From Boletus sp. NGJ (lineage: Eukaryota; Basidiomycota; Agaricomycetes; Boletales; Boletaceae), in NCBI GenBank assembly GCA_019096195.1, contig JAGTXK010000116.1, positions 37,454 through 101,453 of the forward strand: 64,000 nucleotides of DNA, read 5' to 3'. How positions within the stretch are numbered: position 1 is the first letter of the stretch; the number at the start of each line of letters is the position of its first letter. The notes under the pieces were generated by a model. The model ran no database searches. It was not told where the DNA came from and was given only the letters and a program-made list of their open reading frames with translations. Below, piece by piece: positions 25,241-36,269 of the stretch. A program made the translations under genes and the position numbers.

Positions 25241-25577
25241 TCAGCGGCCACCAGATGCAGGAGGGTTTGGGCCGTTCAAGGCAGCTGCTTCACGACGAAG
25301 CTCTTGAATGACAGCCTTGCAGACCGGTACCACATGAACTGAGAGGAAAGGCGCTGACAGTTATCTGAGCGTACCGCGAGGGCTTCCGGATTGACCCCAC
25401 TTTCGATCATGCCCACGCACGTCGCGAGCGTCTCTTTGTCAAGCTGTGTGTTCAACAACTGCGAGATGTCGAAGAGGGCTATCGTCGTGAGTCGCCTTCT
25501 AAGCTGAGTACGGGTTGGGACATACTATCAAGCGTTTGTTGGGCCGCAGTGATACGATCGGAGTCCTTTGACGACAT
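25241..25577 (-). CDS. MZT1: mitotic-spindle organizing protein 1 (MOZART1)
   Basis: Small subunit that docks gamma-tubulin complexes to spindle pole bodies and activates microtubule nucleation. Three exons (25526-25577, 25375-25478, 25241-25315) with introns of 47 and 59 nt splice to 76 residues, the usual family size. The start reads [16 protein letters not shown]. The core is [19 protein letters not shown], then [13 protein letters not shown], then [15 protein letters not shown], matching the three-helix MOZART1 fold. The reading frame is conserved across both introns. Because exons are short, an ORF-only search shows just part of the middle exon. Confidence 0.92.
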
Positions 25578-25889
25578 GGTCAATAAATTGTAGCGAGCTC
25601 AGAGTTACAAGTAGAGATCGCAAGCCCAGCTAAACTTGACAAGAGCATGCATTTATCCGGGATTCCAAGCTCGACCACACACTGGCACAACTGGCTGGAC
25701 GCCTCACGACACAGCTCCACTTGGATGCACTTGGTGACTACTCGAGCAGGGACGAAGGACACCACTGACAAGGATGAAGGCCGGTAAGCCACAATTTGCT
25801 GTGTGCATCAGCGATGAAAGACAGCGGTGAGAGTCAAGAGGTACCGTCGGATAACAAGACCTGCTGTATTTCAGACGAACGACCAGGGG

Positions 25890-27382
25890 TCACTCCATCC
25901 ACTGATATTGGTCCCCACGACGGGCTTGATCTTTCGCTCCATCCAATATGTTCCTTACTCTCCCACTAACCAGACCGCGCCTCCGGCAAGTCCTTTTACC
26001 CGCAAGCAATGTCAGGTACACCGCATGTTCCTTAAAACGTTTCATCTATTCTTATTGCAATCACAGACAAATCGGGCGTATAATGAGCCCACCGAACAAA
26101 CGTAGTGCCTTTTCCTCTCTGCGGACAATGTTGATCTCGCGAGTGGCGAGTGGACGGAAAGTCTGCCATTTTGGAATTCTACGAAATCCACTTTCACTCC
26201 TACAACATGCATATATGCGCCCATCAGTACCTTGACGTGGCTGAAGGCGTTGGCAAACGAATTCTGGGAATGGTACGCCGCTGGCACCAAGGTAGGCGCC
26301 ATCGATTTTAATGAAGACGATCAAGCTACTGTTAACGAACAGCCAGACTGAGGCGCCGTATACCTTGACTAACCAAATTCCTAGCAGACTCTGAACTGTC
26401 GCGACCGTTAGACTGAGAAATTCAAGGTGTGATAGCAACCCAATGTCCATAATCATTTAATCAACCTCACCGCTGGTCGTTTTCAGGCTGCGCATGAATC
26501 AAATGCCCTTGTTTTTCGTGCTACTTGGGTGGACCTTTGAACTCGATCAATACTATTGACATAGTTGGCTTGGCAGTCTGGGACGATATGCAGTAGCGGG
26601 CCCGCTTTGGCGACAGCAAGTCCCATGACACCCGCTACGATGCTTGATCCCGTTTCCGCATGAGCGAGCTCATGTTGACACAGTCGTCGAAGTTAGACTT
26701 CAGCCAGAAGCCAGATCGCTGGTTAGATCTTACCAGTGTGCGTCATGCAGCCCTCGAATTCCCTCTCTTTCACGGTCAGGAGGCTTGTCGACGCTGCATA
26801 AACCCTGGGGTCATTTCACTTCGCGCCGCGAATTTGGATGAACAGCAACGCCCCCAAGCGCTTTCTTGAGGGTGCATATAATTTATCTGGGGCTCCTTGT
26901 CCCATTTTTGCAGCTCTCGACAAGGTCTTCCCGCCAGCAGTGAATCGCACCTTCGGGGTCAATCTGTCCTGGCGACATGGGACTTTAGTATTTGGGTACG
27001 ACGACTGTATGCGCATGTCCGGTGGATTGTTTCCAGTAACACCACACCTAACGAAGTTTTTGTTTCACTGTTTCGATACGAGGGAGACAACTTGTATCAT
27101 GGTAAGCAAGCCCATTCAACTCCATCTGAACGTACCCTGTGTGACCAAGCACATGAAATCATACAATGGTCCTATATTCTACACCCTACCCGCTATTTCC
27201 CTGACCGGATGCCCTCTTAGGCTCTCGCTGACAAGGTCCAGCCGTATCTTAGCGTTGTCAACTTGTCATACGTTCAGCCTTGGGATTTCTCTGATGTAGA
27301 TCCAGACGACCCACAGAAACAACAGGGCAAAGAAATTCCGTATGACGGGCTCGTCCACCGCAACCGTTTGCTCTGTGTCTAG
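25890..27382 (+). CDS. putative multi-exon membrane protein, boundaries unresolved
   Basis: I do not recognise a named family. Exon-like plus-strand segments chain in frame: LILVPTTGLIFRSIQYV, joined by an intron at 26017-26105 to NVDLASGEWTESLPFWNST, TWLKALANEFWEWYAAGTK, later SVLATWDFSIWVRRLYAHV, EVFVSLFRYEGDNLYH, then (after donor GTAAGC and acceptor CTTAG) KVQPYLSVVNLSYVQPWDF, ending at stop 27380-27382. Such extracellular-looking segments with C-terminal YVQPWDF resemble poorly characterised basidiomycete transmembrane proteins. Between 26,300 and 26,900 no clean exon chain is found, so it may be decayed. Overlapping minus-strand frames (for example at 26,061-26,456) compete. Start not determined. 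Confidence 0.4.
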
Positions 27383-27900
27383 CACAGACCCAGGAGCCAA
27401 TGAATGCCACTCCCCTTGGTAAGATAATCAAGAGGAAAGACGCAAACTTCGCCGAGGCACGCCGGGCCTGAAGCTTTGAAGCCTTGTGGTTGTCCGCCGA
27501 AGAGACCGGTCGGAATACAGGTGACAAACTTTGATCTACGTTGCGAACTTGGCCTTCGCGTTCTGGGCCGAATATCGTAGCCCAGTGAATTTAGGTTGCT
27601 CGATGGGATAACCCGCCGTTCTCACCGAGCGCGACAATTGAGCGATACAAGTCAATAGCAGCAGGGCTATGTAATTCATGGTTAGTCCAAGGCGAGGAAG
27701 GTGGATCGAAGTGGTAGATTGAACGGCAAACAAGTCCACACTATTGAACAACGCAATGATGTGGTATGTTCCGAGCCTACGACAGGAAAACAAGGTGTTA
27801 CTGCATCCACGCCGCCAGTGTTAACTCGAAAAGAGGCTGCCGGCGTGTTTCATGAGGATGAATATTCGGAATATGACCAACATGACTTACCAACACCCAG
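27383..27900. other. intergenic, no confident gene
   Basis: A minus-strand frame at about 27,536-27,680 begins MNYIALLLLTCIAQLS, which looks like a signal peptide, but no continuing exons could be assembled. It is therefore not called as a gene. Confidence 0.3.
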
Positions 27901-28464
27901 CTAGTCGCAACTTCCATCGGGAGGACCATCTCTCCACCTTTCGTCCGTCTTCGTGCAATCAAACTTGTCCTTTCCGAGCCTCTCGTTCACTTCATTATGC
28001 CTCTCGCACAACCACCAGCTCAGTCCTGCACGTCCACTGACATCTGGCGGATGATGCTTCATCTCCTCCCCTAGATGCGTAGCGCAATGAGAGCAAGGGT
28101 ACAGCACCGGTAAAGAGTGTAGCAGGTTCAACATGTTGGCGCGTTGAAAAGGAGTGGGTCGCTCAGGGTAATAAGCGGCAGTTGCATGCAGGAACGTCCA
28201 GGTTGCGTTCCCCAGCTGCTCGACGTCCGGAGGGCAGTTCGCGGGGCGCGTGTAAGGATCGGATTCATTCTTAAGGCCACTACCAGACGCGAGGGCGGCC
28301 ATCATGGTTGCTACTGCTTTCTTCCCCGTGCCCGGTTGTGAGGAAGACGATCTCGGCTTCCAATTCCGCCATGCCGTGCAGATTTTGCAAGGTTTGCCAT
28401 CTGGACCGATGACCATGCCTGGGGGCAATCGGGGGGTACTGGATGCAGAGCTTGTACTGCTCAT
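27901..28464 (-). CDS. ERV1: FAD-linked sulfhydryl oxidase (Erv1/ALR)
   Basis: Mitochondrial intermembrane-space enzyme that re-oxidises Mia40 and passes electrons to cytochrome c or oxygen. Single exon, 187 residues, within the family range. The N-terminal shuttle disulfide is in GKPCKICTAW. The Erv/ALR core starts at CPPDVEQLGNATWTFLHATA; the redox-active CXXC is in LYPCSHCATHLG; FAD-contact residues follow in WWLCERHNEVNERLGKDKF, ending FDCTKTDERW...DGSCD. All catalytic cysteines are present. It is divergent from the TFIIIC gene with 215 bp between start codons. Confidence 0.95.
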   Translation of the reverse strand: MSSTSSASSTPRLPPGMVIGPDGKPCKICTAWRNWKPRSSSSQPGTGKKAVATMMAALASGSGLKNESDPYTRPANCPPDVEQLGNATWTFLHATAAYYPERPTPFQRANMLNLLHSLPVLYPCSHCATHLGEEMKHHPPDVSGRAGLSWWLCERHNEVNERLGKDKFDCTKTDERWRDGPPDGSCD

Positions 28465-28679
28465 TAGTAGTCCTGTTGTTACTTACAAACGAGGTCGGAA
28501 CCGGATGAATCTGGAGGACGGGTCCGCACGTGACTGTCCCGGATACTATCGTTTTCCGGTTCCTCGACCGTTTCAACTTTCTTGAACAGGATCCATCATA
28601 TCCCGGGTGACTTTCAGGTAATTGTATATTGATGCCAGTTTCGCCTTGTCGTTAGGCGTGATATGACTAGTCTCCCACC
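28465..28679. promoter_or_regulatory. shared divergent upstream region (ERV1 / TFIIIC subunit)
   Basis: The 215 bp between two start codons on opposite strands hold both promoters. No specific element is called. Confidence 0.45.
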
Positions 28680-31600
28680 ATGTCCCAAAGACCAGTGTAC
28701 ACATCGCTCAGCATTCCTACAGTCATCACTCACCCATCCGTGAGATGTCTCCAATGGTCGGACGACGGTCAGCTTTGCCTCGTCACAAAATCTGCCGTCC
28801 ATATTCTGGTGCGCATTTTTTGTCCGTCCACAAATACACCCGTGCCAAGTGCATACAGACACCAGACCATGGAATCAACTTTAGCACACCTGCGGACATC
28901 AAATGTTCCATCCGCGACGAGGAGAGCGATCGGCCGCTTGGGTGGTACCGAACAATGATCGAAACGACGCGAACACAAACTCACTCGTGGCCCAGTATGA
29001 GCCAAGGTCGTGAAATGCATTTGCCCTCGTAGCCCCACTCATGCGCTTCCAGGTTGGGGTTCCCTGAACTTGGGATCCCTCGATGTCTCTGTCCGTGCTG
29101 TCGCATGTTCCCCGAGCGGCTTAACATCTCGTGGAAGGTAATGGCTCCTCTTTGCCCATGATTCATTTTCTTCAAGTTCAAAAGGTGCATCATAGCGGTT
29201 TTGAACTCTAATATGGAGGTCTCGCTATGGGCTGCCGCAAAAAATCATCTGAAAGGCGAATGGTTAAACGTCGGTTCATTCCGTCTATACGGGAATACAA
29301 GGTTGATTCTTACTAGATCCAAGACGTGACTGCACACCTCTTAGATACACTGCGACTTGAGCATGATATCGACGAGACGTTGCGGATACTGGGGATCCAA
29401 GTCATGAGTGAATCGTGGTGCCCGTGAACTGGCCGTTTCTGACCGTTATTTTCCTAGGCATCGCATGGTCAAGCCAGCCGCGTTGGGCTATCTATCCTGC
29501 TCCGTTGGTGGACGCGTCAATTTTCGCACTTGGGACCCGGGCAGGATCAGTGAAATTGTTGAGGTACGCATACACAATAGCATTTTTCCCGCGGCTAAAC
29601 TCGCCTAGGTTTGAGCGCGGTGAGAATTTAGAAGGAGCGGTTTCCCTCATCGGAGAAGTGAAGCTTTGCGAAAATTGGATAACCAACATAGCTTGGTCGC
29701 CTTGGCTTGTACACGACGGTGGACAATGTATATTTTTATCTCTCCCATGGAAGTACCGTTGACCTCGATGCTCTGCAGGCAGGTGTTCCCTGGCGTGCTC
29801 CACGGGAGACGGAGGTGTTCTCCTCATAAATATTTCTCAGAAGCTTCAATTCCGAGGAGGCGATGGCCTTATCGCTACTTATGAATTAGACAGCGGTTTC
29901 GAACGGGCAACTGATGTTGTTTGTTCTCCCGACAAACGCGCCGTCACTGCTCTCGAATGGGTCGCTGTGCCCGGAAAAAACGTATGAATTTTATCTAACG
30001 GCGAGATAATTCGATGACCATTTCTCTTAGCCGATTCTGGTGTATTCTAAACCTGGCGTGATTCATCTATGGTCTTGGTTCTCGTCACCTGCACAATGGC
30101 ATGGTGGCCGTGTGCTTGCCATCCAGACGCAAAAGTTATCAATTGGGTCTTCCGCGTTCTCGTGTGTCTCGGGCATTTCCTACGTGAAGGAAATGGATGT
30201 GCTTCTCGTGGCACTTTTTGACGGCTCTCTTCACTCCATTCATAATATGTCAATCGAGCCATCCTGGGTTCCCACATCATCGGATGACCAACTCACATCA
30301 GAAGCACTTTCACAGGCGTCTCATGTATTTTTTGCCCAAACAACTTCTGCAGGCATTGAGTACGTGGATGTGAACCGAATCAGCGGGTTGGTTTGTCACG
30401 ACTCGCACTCCACTCTGACGTGGATCTATGAGTTTGTACCTCCTGGCTCCAGTGTTGGGCTGTGACTTATTGTTCAATTAAGGTCATTAAGACCCTCAGA
30501 TTTCAGCTACAAACATGAAGCAAAGCACGAATGCGTGCTCCTCACTGCACCATTCTGGCCTCTCAAGTCTGACGCCATTTTGAGGGCGGCGCAGGACACA
30601 CTGGTTCAGTTTGATTGCGGTAATTACGCCCTTGACATCCTTTCTCCGGTTACGTTGATCCTAATGTCGTATGCAGCGACCAGAAGCACACCGCTGCATC
30701 AGCTCCGGCCCCTCTTTTTGCACCTATGCAATACGGGGCGCTTCGCTGAAACATGTCCTCGGGTGTTGGATATATTGGATCACAGTCCGCAGGACGAATC
30801 ACTTGCGGTGTCTGTACCTCTGTCATCTCAAGGTGTAGGGGTGGAGCTTCAGCGCCAGCTTCGAGAAAGCTTGGCTACCCATCTCTTTGGTTGGAACACA
30901 CTCCTGTCTCTGCGGATGAGGTTATCGATCGCAGATATGTGTTGGGTAGGTGGCGTTTCTACCACGATTTCTCACCTAATCATGTCCGTTACGGTCGCAG
31001 AGACTGTGCAAGGACGAGCAATTGCGCCTGCATTGTGGACAAGTTGCCCACCGTCAGCTGACCAGCATCTCCCACCGGGTGCTACGCATTCTGGTTCGCC
31101 ATTTCACAGCCCTTGTCACAGCACTTACTCGTAGGTCTTCTCCTATGTCGGAAAAAAAAGACTCCTTCATTTTGTATATGACGACGCAGCGTCTGACGTT
31201 CCATTCGTCCTGCGAGTGGTAGTGCAATCGCGGCTTGCGGGATCTCCAGCGGATCTATCTCGCGAGGCTGAGGCGTTGTCGAACAAGGTGAATGTGGCGA
31301 TTGCGATCGATCCGTCGATCGCTGGTTTGCAAGAATTGTGCCCTGCCTGCCACACTGAAGTACCTCTGGAGGACATCACACGGGCGACGTGTCCAAGTGG
31401 CCATTCTTGGGGTGAGTGGAATGCGTGACCTCGTGCACAATGGGACTTCTTTCTCAACGCGTTCACAGCTCGTTGTTCAGTGACTTCTTTCATTTTATCA
31501 ACTTCGATGGTGAGGACGTGCATAGGTTGCAGCCGTAAAGCGCTTCTACCTGTGTCTCAAAGCTCGGTTGTGGACGAAAGCTGGCTGCCCGCCGCTGCAC

Positions 31601-31680
31601 GTAGCTGGATTGTGAAGGAACTTTTAGAAGCTGTTCAACGTTGTCTGTTCTGTGGTAACAGCTTCGTGGGCATTGTGTGA
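28680..31680 (+). CDS. TFIIIC subunit with WD-like N-terminus and TFIIIC zinc finger (TFIIIC90/Sfc9 type)
   Basis: Predicted subunit of transcription factor IIIC, which binds the B box of tRNA-type promoters for RNA polymerase III. The start MSQRPVYTSLSIPTVITHPS leads into a beta-propeller-like N-terminal region (SVRCLQWSDDGQLCLVTKSA; ETTRTQTHSWP) interrupted by several introns. The C-terminus carries the family zinc finger: ELCPACHTEVPLEDITRATC, then CPSGHSW, TCIGCSRKALLPV and CLFCGNSFVGIV directly before the stop. Cys pairs of this last part match the TFIIIC putative zinc-finger domain. Exact exon limits in the middle (29,000-31,100) are not all resolved. Confidence 0.8.
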
Positions 31681-31848
31681 GGGGGTGGAGTTTCCCCGGG
31701 CTCTAAGGGGGCGATACTACCTTTTTTTTCCGCACAAAATGAAACTGATATGTATCGATGCACGTTTTTTGCAACCACGATAATTTATCGTCCAGTGTGT
31801 ACTTGCGATCAATTAAAATCGTACGATATAACGAGCAGTGTCTCGTCG

Positions 31849-33020
31849 TCACGATCTATATCGCTGTTCAGAGGGCTTTGTGGAGACGTCATCCCGCAGC
31901 TTTTCTCTCAGCTTTTGGAGTGCCTTGCCCAGCTGGTTCTCCCCCTTTCCGTCAGGCCCTACGCCCCAGAACGCGTCCTTGTCCGAGTCCTGGGACGGCC
32001 GCCGAGAGTGAGTTCTTACGCTGTGACTTGGTGGGGTAATCGATCGCTTACCTCGACAAGTTCAGCATCCCCCGTGGAGAGAAGCTCACGTTTCAAGGGT
32101 TCGTTCTGCGTGAACTTGTGCCAGAGTACCATGTCCATCTGTGGTTTGCAAACCAATTAGCCACGCAAATGCTGTTTGCATGCGTTCGAAGAACAGAATG
32201 AGGGTGGCCGGACACACACCATCTCGACTCTGACGCGCAGCCAGTCTGGCCGGACCTCTGGATTGAATCTGTGAGTCTCATCAAAGACGACGCGCGGACG
32301 AGGGGAGCATGTCCGGATGTGTTCCGCCAACTCTGGGCGGTGATCGAGAAACTGTGGATGGGGTACGTGAGATCGTTTGTGCGTCATCGGTGTTGCGCCC
32401 ACCCCCTCTGCAAGACAGGTTCGACAGAAATATTTCGAGCCCTGCCTCTTGGTAGAGGGTCTCCCAACGCTCACCTTGAGTGACTGAAACAGGTGCTCGC
32501 TCGTGGGGTAGCGTTTCCCCCCGTACTCGACCGGGTCAGGGGAAAAGTTGGTGAATCCGTAGTACGGATCATGGACATGGTAGAACAGAATGCGCTTGGG
32601 AGGTTGGACAGCCTGAGTCGACCGATCCTGCTTCTGCTTCGCCGCTGTCCCCCCTGGCGACGCAGAGTGCGGACGTGGGGGTGGTGGGGAGGACGACTTG
32701 GCGCTGCTCCCCCTGACAACTTCCAAAGCCGTCTGGACGACCCTGAGTCCGCCGCCAGGTTTGGCGTCGCCATCCGACACACAGCCCCGATCGCCCGCTT
32801 CGAGTCCAAGCTTCCCCAGCGACTTCTTGACCGCGTCGATCTTGCGACGCGTGAGCGGCTCGTCGGACGTCACGCGCACCGTCTGGACGATGTCGATCGC
32901 GTACGTCTTACTGCGACGCCGAAAATCACTGGCACCGGTGGATGCATGCGAACTCTGATCGGACGTTCGTTGGGGACTGTTGGCGGGCGCAGGTGGTCGT
33001 TTTTGTAACGCGGAGGGCAT
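31849..33020 (-). CDS. NADAR-domain protein (ADP-ribose adduct N-glycosidase family)
   Basis: Four exons (32475-33020, 32220-32351, 32052-32138, 31849-31989) with introns of 123, 81 and 62 nt give 301 residues. The first 130 residues are basic and low complexity. The NADAR/YbiA domain then follows: ILFYHVHDPYYGFTNFSPD, VEYGGKRYPTSEHLFQSLKF (the SEH holds the expected active-site Glu), VRPDWLRVRVEMMDMVLWHK, LLSTGDAELVE, and DAFWGVGPDGKGENQLGK. All domain blocks are intact. Characterised NADAR proteins cleave ADP-ribose-type N-glycosidic bonds, including ADP-ribosylated guanine, and bacterial YbiA acts on riboflavin-pathway intermediates. It lies head-to-head, 294 bp apart, with a PARP-like gene, which favours an ADP-ribosylation role (inference). 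Confidence 0.9.
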
Positions 33021-33314
33021 TTGTGGTCGATCTGGTGTGGATTGGCTTGAAGAGAGTATGACGTGCGTAGCTAACGCGTTTGCTAGTACTTTATACCCGA
33101 CGGACGACTGCCAGCACGTCCATGCAACATGGTCTCGCTTGCACCGACTCCACAAGTCCACGTTGCGGCACCGCGTACTCAACGCGCGACACGTCCGAGT
33201 CGTGCCCCATTTTCGTTGCCGTTGCTGACTAGCTACCATCTTCCAGGCGGCGGTGCGACACCCACGTGGCGGCATGCGCAGGGGGTATACATAGTACGGT
33301 ACTGCCCCCCCATA
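33021..33314. promoter_or_regulatory. divergent region between NADAR and PARP-like genes
   Basis: The 294 bp between start codons on opposite strands are the likely shared promoter. If the PARP-like gene starts elsewhere the span changes. No specific motif is called. Confidence 0.4.
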
Positions 33315-34577
33315 ATGGACTTCGTCTTCTGCACTGATGCACCCAGCAACTATGCCCACATCCAATCTTTGCCAGGTAAGTTTAATCTCGAATGCAAACT
33401 CGCACGATCGTTTCCGTTCCTCGCCGTTCAACTCATGTCTCCCCTTCGGACGCCCCCGAAATGGATAGGTTTGTGGCATTAAACCAAAGTATGTCGACAC
33501 TACAGGCGTTACCCATCCGTATTGTGGAAAAACCTGCGCACGGACTGCCACGAAAGGTCCAAATGTCAGCGCTCCAGCGGGCTGCACAATCAACGGGTGC
33601 AAGAAACCGGAAGACCCTTTGTTTCATGGATTTTGTTCATCTGATCATGCAAAGTATGCGCCTCAATTTTGCGTTAGAGCTCTGTAGGCTCATTGGCTCT
33701 AGGTTGGCCGTTAATTCCGGTCTTGTGCTAGGATGTACTCGATGCCACACCTTGCCGCAGTGCAATGGACCAACGTGCAGCGATTGCGCCAAGATGCCGC
33801 CGGATGAACTCCGAATGTGGAATATCAAACGCTCGGGCACGGTCTGGAGAGAATGTGAGTTTGATGTTCTCCCGATCGAGTCGACACTCATCGTCCTGAT
33901 CAGTCGAACGAGAGTGGAGAGACAGATGGAAGACCGGAACAGCAGCAACGATCGACAAGTTGTTCGAGATATCGTACCCATCTGATGTCGTCGCCAACAA
34001 GGAATCATTTCGGTACGCGTAAACATCGACCGTTGTTCCTGTATGCTGAAAGTCAGCCTGCAGACAGAGTCTAGAATCCGGTGGCGGGGTTCGGTTATTA
34101 CGCACGTTTCACGCCTCCCAGTGCATTTGCGACATGGGCACGAAGGGCACGGTATTATGTGACTGGCGTTCCTGTGGGATCTGTAATATTGTAAAGTCCG
34201 GTTTTGAACGTGTCGCGTTTGGCGCTCCTGGTAACAAAGGAAGGTCAGTGCAATGCATTATTATCACGCAGTCGCGCTCTCCCGCACTCAACTTTGTCCA
34301 CGCTTTCAGACAAGGAGATGGCCTGTATTCTTCCACGGATCCTTCCGCGGCGGACCGTTTTGCTACCTCATGCCGGAGTTCACCGTATCGAGTTATGATT
34401 GCCTGCGATGTCGTCCTGCCGCAGAATCCGAGCATAAACAATTCGGTTTGTCATCTCCCACCAGCAACCTCCGTTTTCTGATGGAATGAATAGATTCTGA
34501 TGGGAGACCGAGTCGTGGTGCGCAATTCAGGAACCATTAGTCCGAGATTCATCGTCATGTATACTACAGGTAATTGA
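33315..34577 (+). CDS. Cys-rich protein with PARP-like catalytic domain
   Basis: Predicted ADP-ribosyltransferase-fold protein of a basidiomycete type with N-terminal CXXXC repeats. Candidate start at 33315 (MDFVFCTDAPSNY). A Cys-rich module follows: THPYCGKTCARTATKG, then GCTINGCKKPEDPLFHGFC, and CTRCHTLPQCNGPTCSDC. The PARP-like part reads FHASQCICDMG, CGICNIVKSGFERVAFG, then after an intron (donor GTCAGT, acceptor TTTCAG) GDGLYSSTDPSAADRFATSC and RVMIACDVVL, and after a second intron (49 nt) ILMGDRVVVRNSGTISPRF and IVMYTTGN before the stop at 34575. His (FHAS) and Tyr (GLYSS) of the H-Y-E triad are seen; the Glu is not evident. Exons between 33,660 and 34,080 are unresolved, so boundaries are provisional or the gene may be partly decayed. 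Confidence 0.6.
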
Positions 34578-35196
34578 GGACTGAACCTGTACTGCCACCG
34601 GCCCAACCCGCTACACGGTGCAGTTACAGAGTTAGAGCTTGCTTCGTCCTGAGATCCGTTGTCTATTTATTGCAAACCTGTGCAGAGCAAGTAACCAATA
34701 TGAAGGCACTCCTCTAGGTATCAATTCTTGTGTCACATTGATAACGAGTGACGATTGCCTCGTTGTGCACTGCCAAAGGACTAGGCAACGATCCACGGAA
34801 GTTTTAATCCAGAAGAGGACCAGATCAACATCAAGGTTGCAATGTGTCTGGGCACACTCTGCACAAATTCAAATCGATGGAGCTTCCCTGCCACTATCGG
34901 CCAAGAGATAGAGATACGGATGGAACGGAAAATTGCGTGGTGAGTGATGAGCGAGTAGTGGGACTGCCGAGGCGGCACCCCTGTCCTGTCTTATCGTGAG
35001 CTAGAAACAGATCGATAGAGATATCGTCGGAGCGCCGACAGGATCATATGGTTGCGTGTCCGTCGCGCGACGAAGGTCCGAGTCGCGCCACCAACGTGGA
35101 GAACACGAGGCAGCTGTGCCTCCGCACGTCGTGTGCCCTAGCCCTTATAACGGAGAAGGTCAACGTCGTGGTCGTTGTCAGTCGGTATAATTTGCG
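34578..35196. other. intergenic between the two Cys-rich genes
   Basis: No gene recognised. A plus-strand frame at 34,639-34,911 has no family motif. The 3' part should be the promoter of the second Cys-rich gene. Confidence 0.4.
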
Positions 35197-36269
35197 ATGG
35201 CTCCGAGCCTGTGTGAGGTGCGCGCTAACGTTCTTCGTTCTATCGCCGTCTGGATCTAAGCGCAGGTATTTAGAATTGCCACAAGAGGCCGAAATTCGGT
35301 ACTCACAAATTCTGCGGCAAGACCTGTGCTGCACAAGCAGCAGCCAAACCCGCGTGGTCGAAGCAGTCGCAGCCCCAGGCGAAAGCAGCTCCAAGAATCG
35401 CAGGTGGTCAAAAAGGCGCACCTCCCCCGCAAACAGCGGTCCAACTGTGCACTGTGAGTTACAATGTTGTCGACGTCGATCAATCGTGATCTGGAGTCAC
35501 TCATCTTCATCTTCGATGGGCGTCGATCTGCAGTACTGTGGTCAGAAGCGCAAGTCCAATGGCTTCGATTATTGTGGCAGGTCATGCGCCGCGCTTGCGA
35601 TCGCTGCGCAAACCAAGCCACCCGCACCCGTAACAAAGGGTGTTCCAGCGACGAAACAGAAAACGACGCGCACACAGAACGCGCCTCATAATAATACCTC
35701 CGCACCCGCGAAACTCCACCACGCACTTCAAACCAAGGTTTTTGTACCTCAAGGTGACGATCTTGATAAACTTTGCATGAGATTTACATCGACCACCTAT
35801 TGAATACTAGACGGCTCCACTGAGGAAGAGGAAGAACCAGAAGAAGAGGAAGGCGGTGGTGGGATTTCTACCGATCTAGATGCGTATCCGTCGGACTCGG
35901 GATCCGAACCAGAGGATATACCAAGCGCGCCGGCTATATCTCAACCAGGCGCGAAGACCACATCAAGAGGTGGTAAACCTGGCAGTGGTGCACCAAGAGT
36001 CGCTCCTGGTACATGTACAGTTCCAGGGTGCGGCCAGCCGTCTCACGTCGATAGGAATGGCGTGAAGACAATGTACTGTTCAATAAGACACCGAGAGTGA
36101 GCGCCATCCGCTTGGTTCAACTTGCGACGAACCACTCATGCGATCCAACAGAGAAGCGGTCAAGCTGGGACTGCAGACAGCTTGCATCATGTGCCAACGA
36201 TATCCGCAGAGTACCTCGGATTATTTCTGCTCGTCTGCGTGCAGGAATCAGTCCATGAAGAAGACTTGA
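35197..36269 (+). CDS. Cys-rich multi-zinc-module protein, relative of the PARP-like neighbour but lacking the PARP domain
   Basis: Five exons (35197-35217, 35274-35453, 35534-35753, 35811-36096, 36152-36269) chain in frame to 274 residues. Cys modules in order: CENCHKRPKFGTHKFCGKTC, CTYCGQKRKSNGFDYCGRSC (this one formed across an intron), CTVPGCGQPSHVD...MYC, and ACIMCQRYPQS...FCSSAC. Between modules 2 and 3 is a low-complexity linker with an acidic run (STEEEEEPEEEEGGGG). The repeating CXXC-(10)-(F/Y)CGXXC pattern suggests zinc binding. It ends MKKT with no catalytic domain, unlike related fungal proteins in which a PARP-like region follows. It may be a shortened paralogue or a stand-alone adaptor. 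Function unknown. Confidence 0.65.

Noticed and set aside
27536-27680. Minus-strand frame starting with a signal-peptide-like sequence
   Set aside because: No in-frame continuation or plausible following exon was found, so it is not called as a secreted-protein gene.
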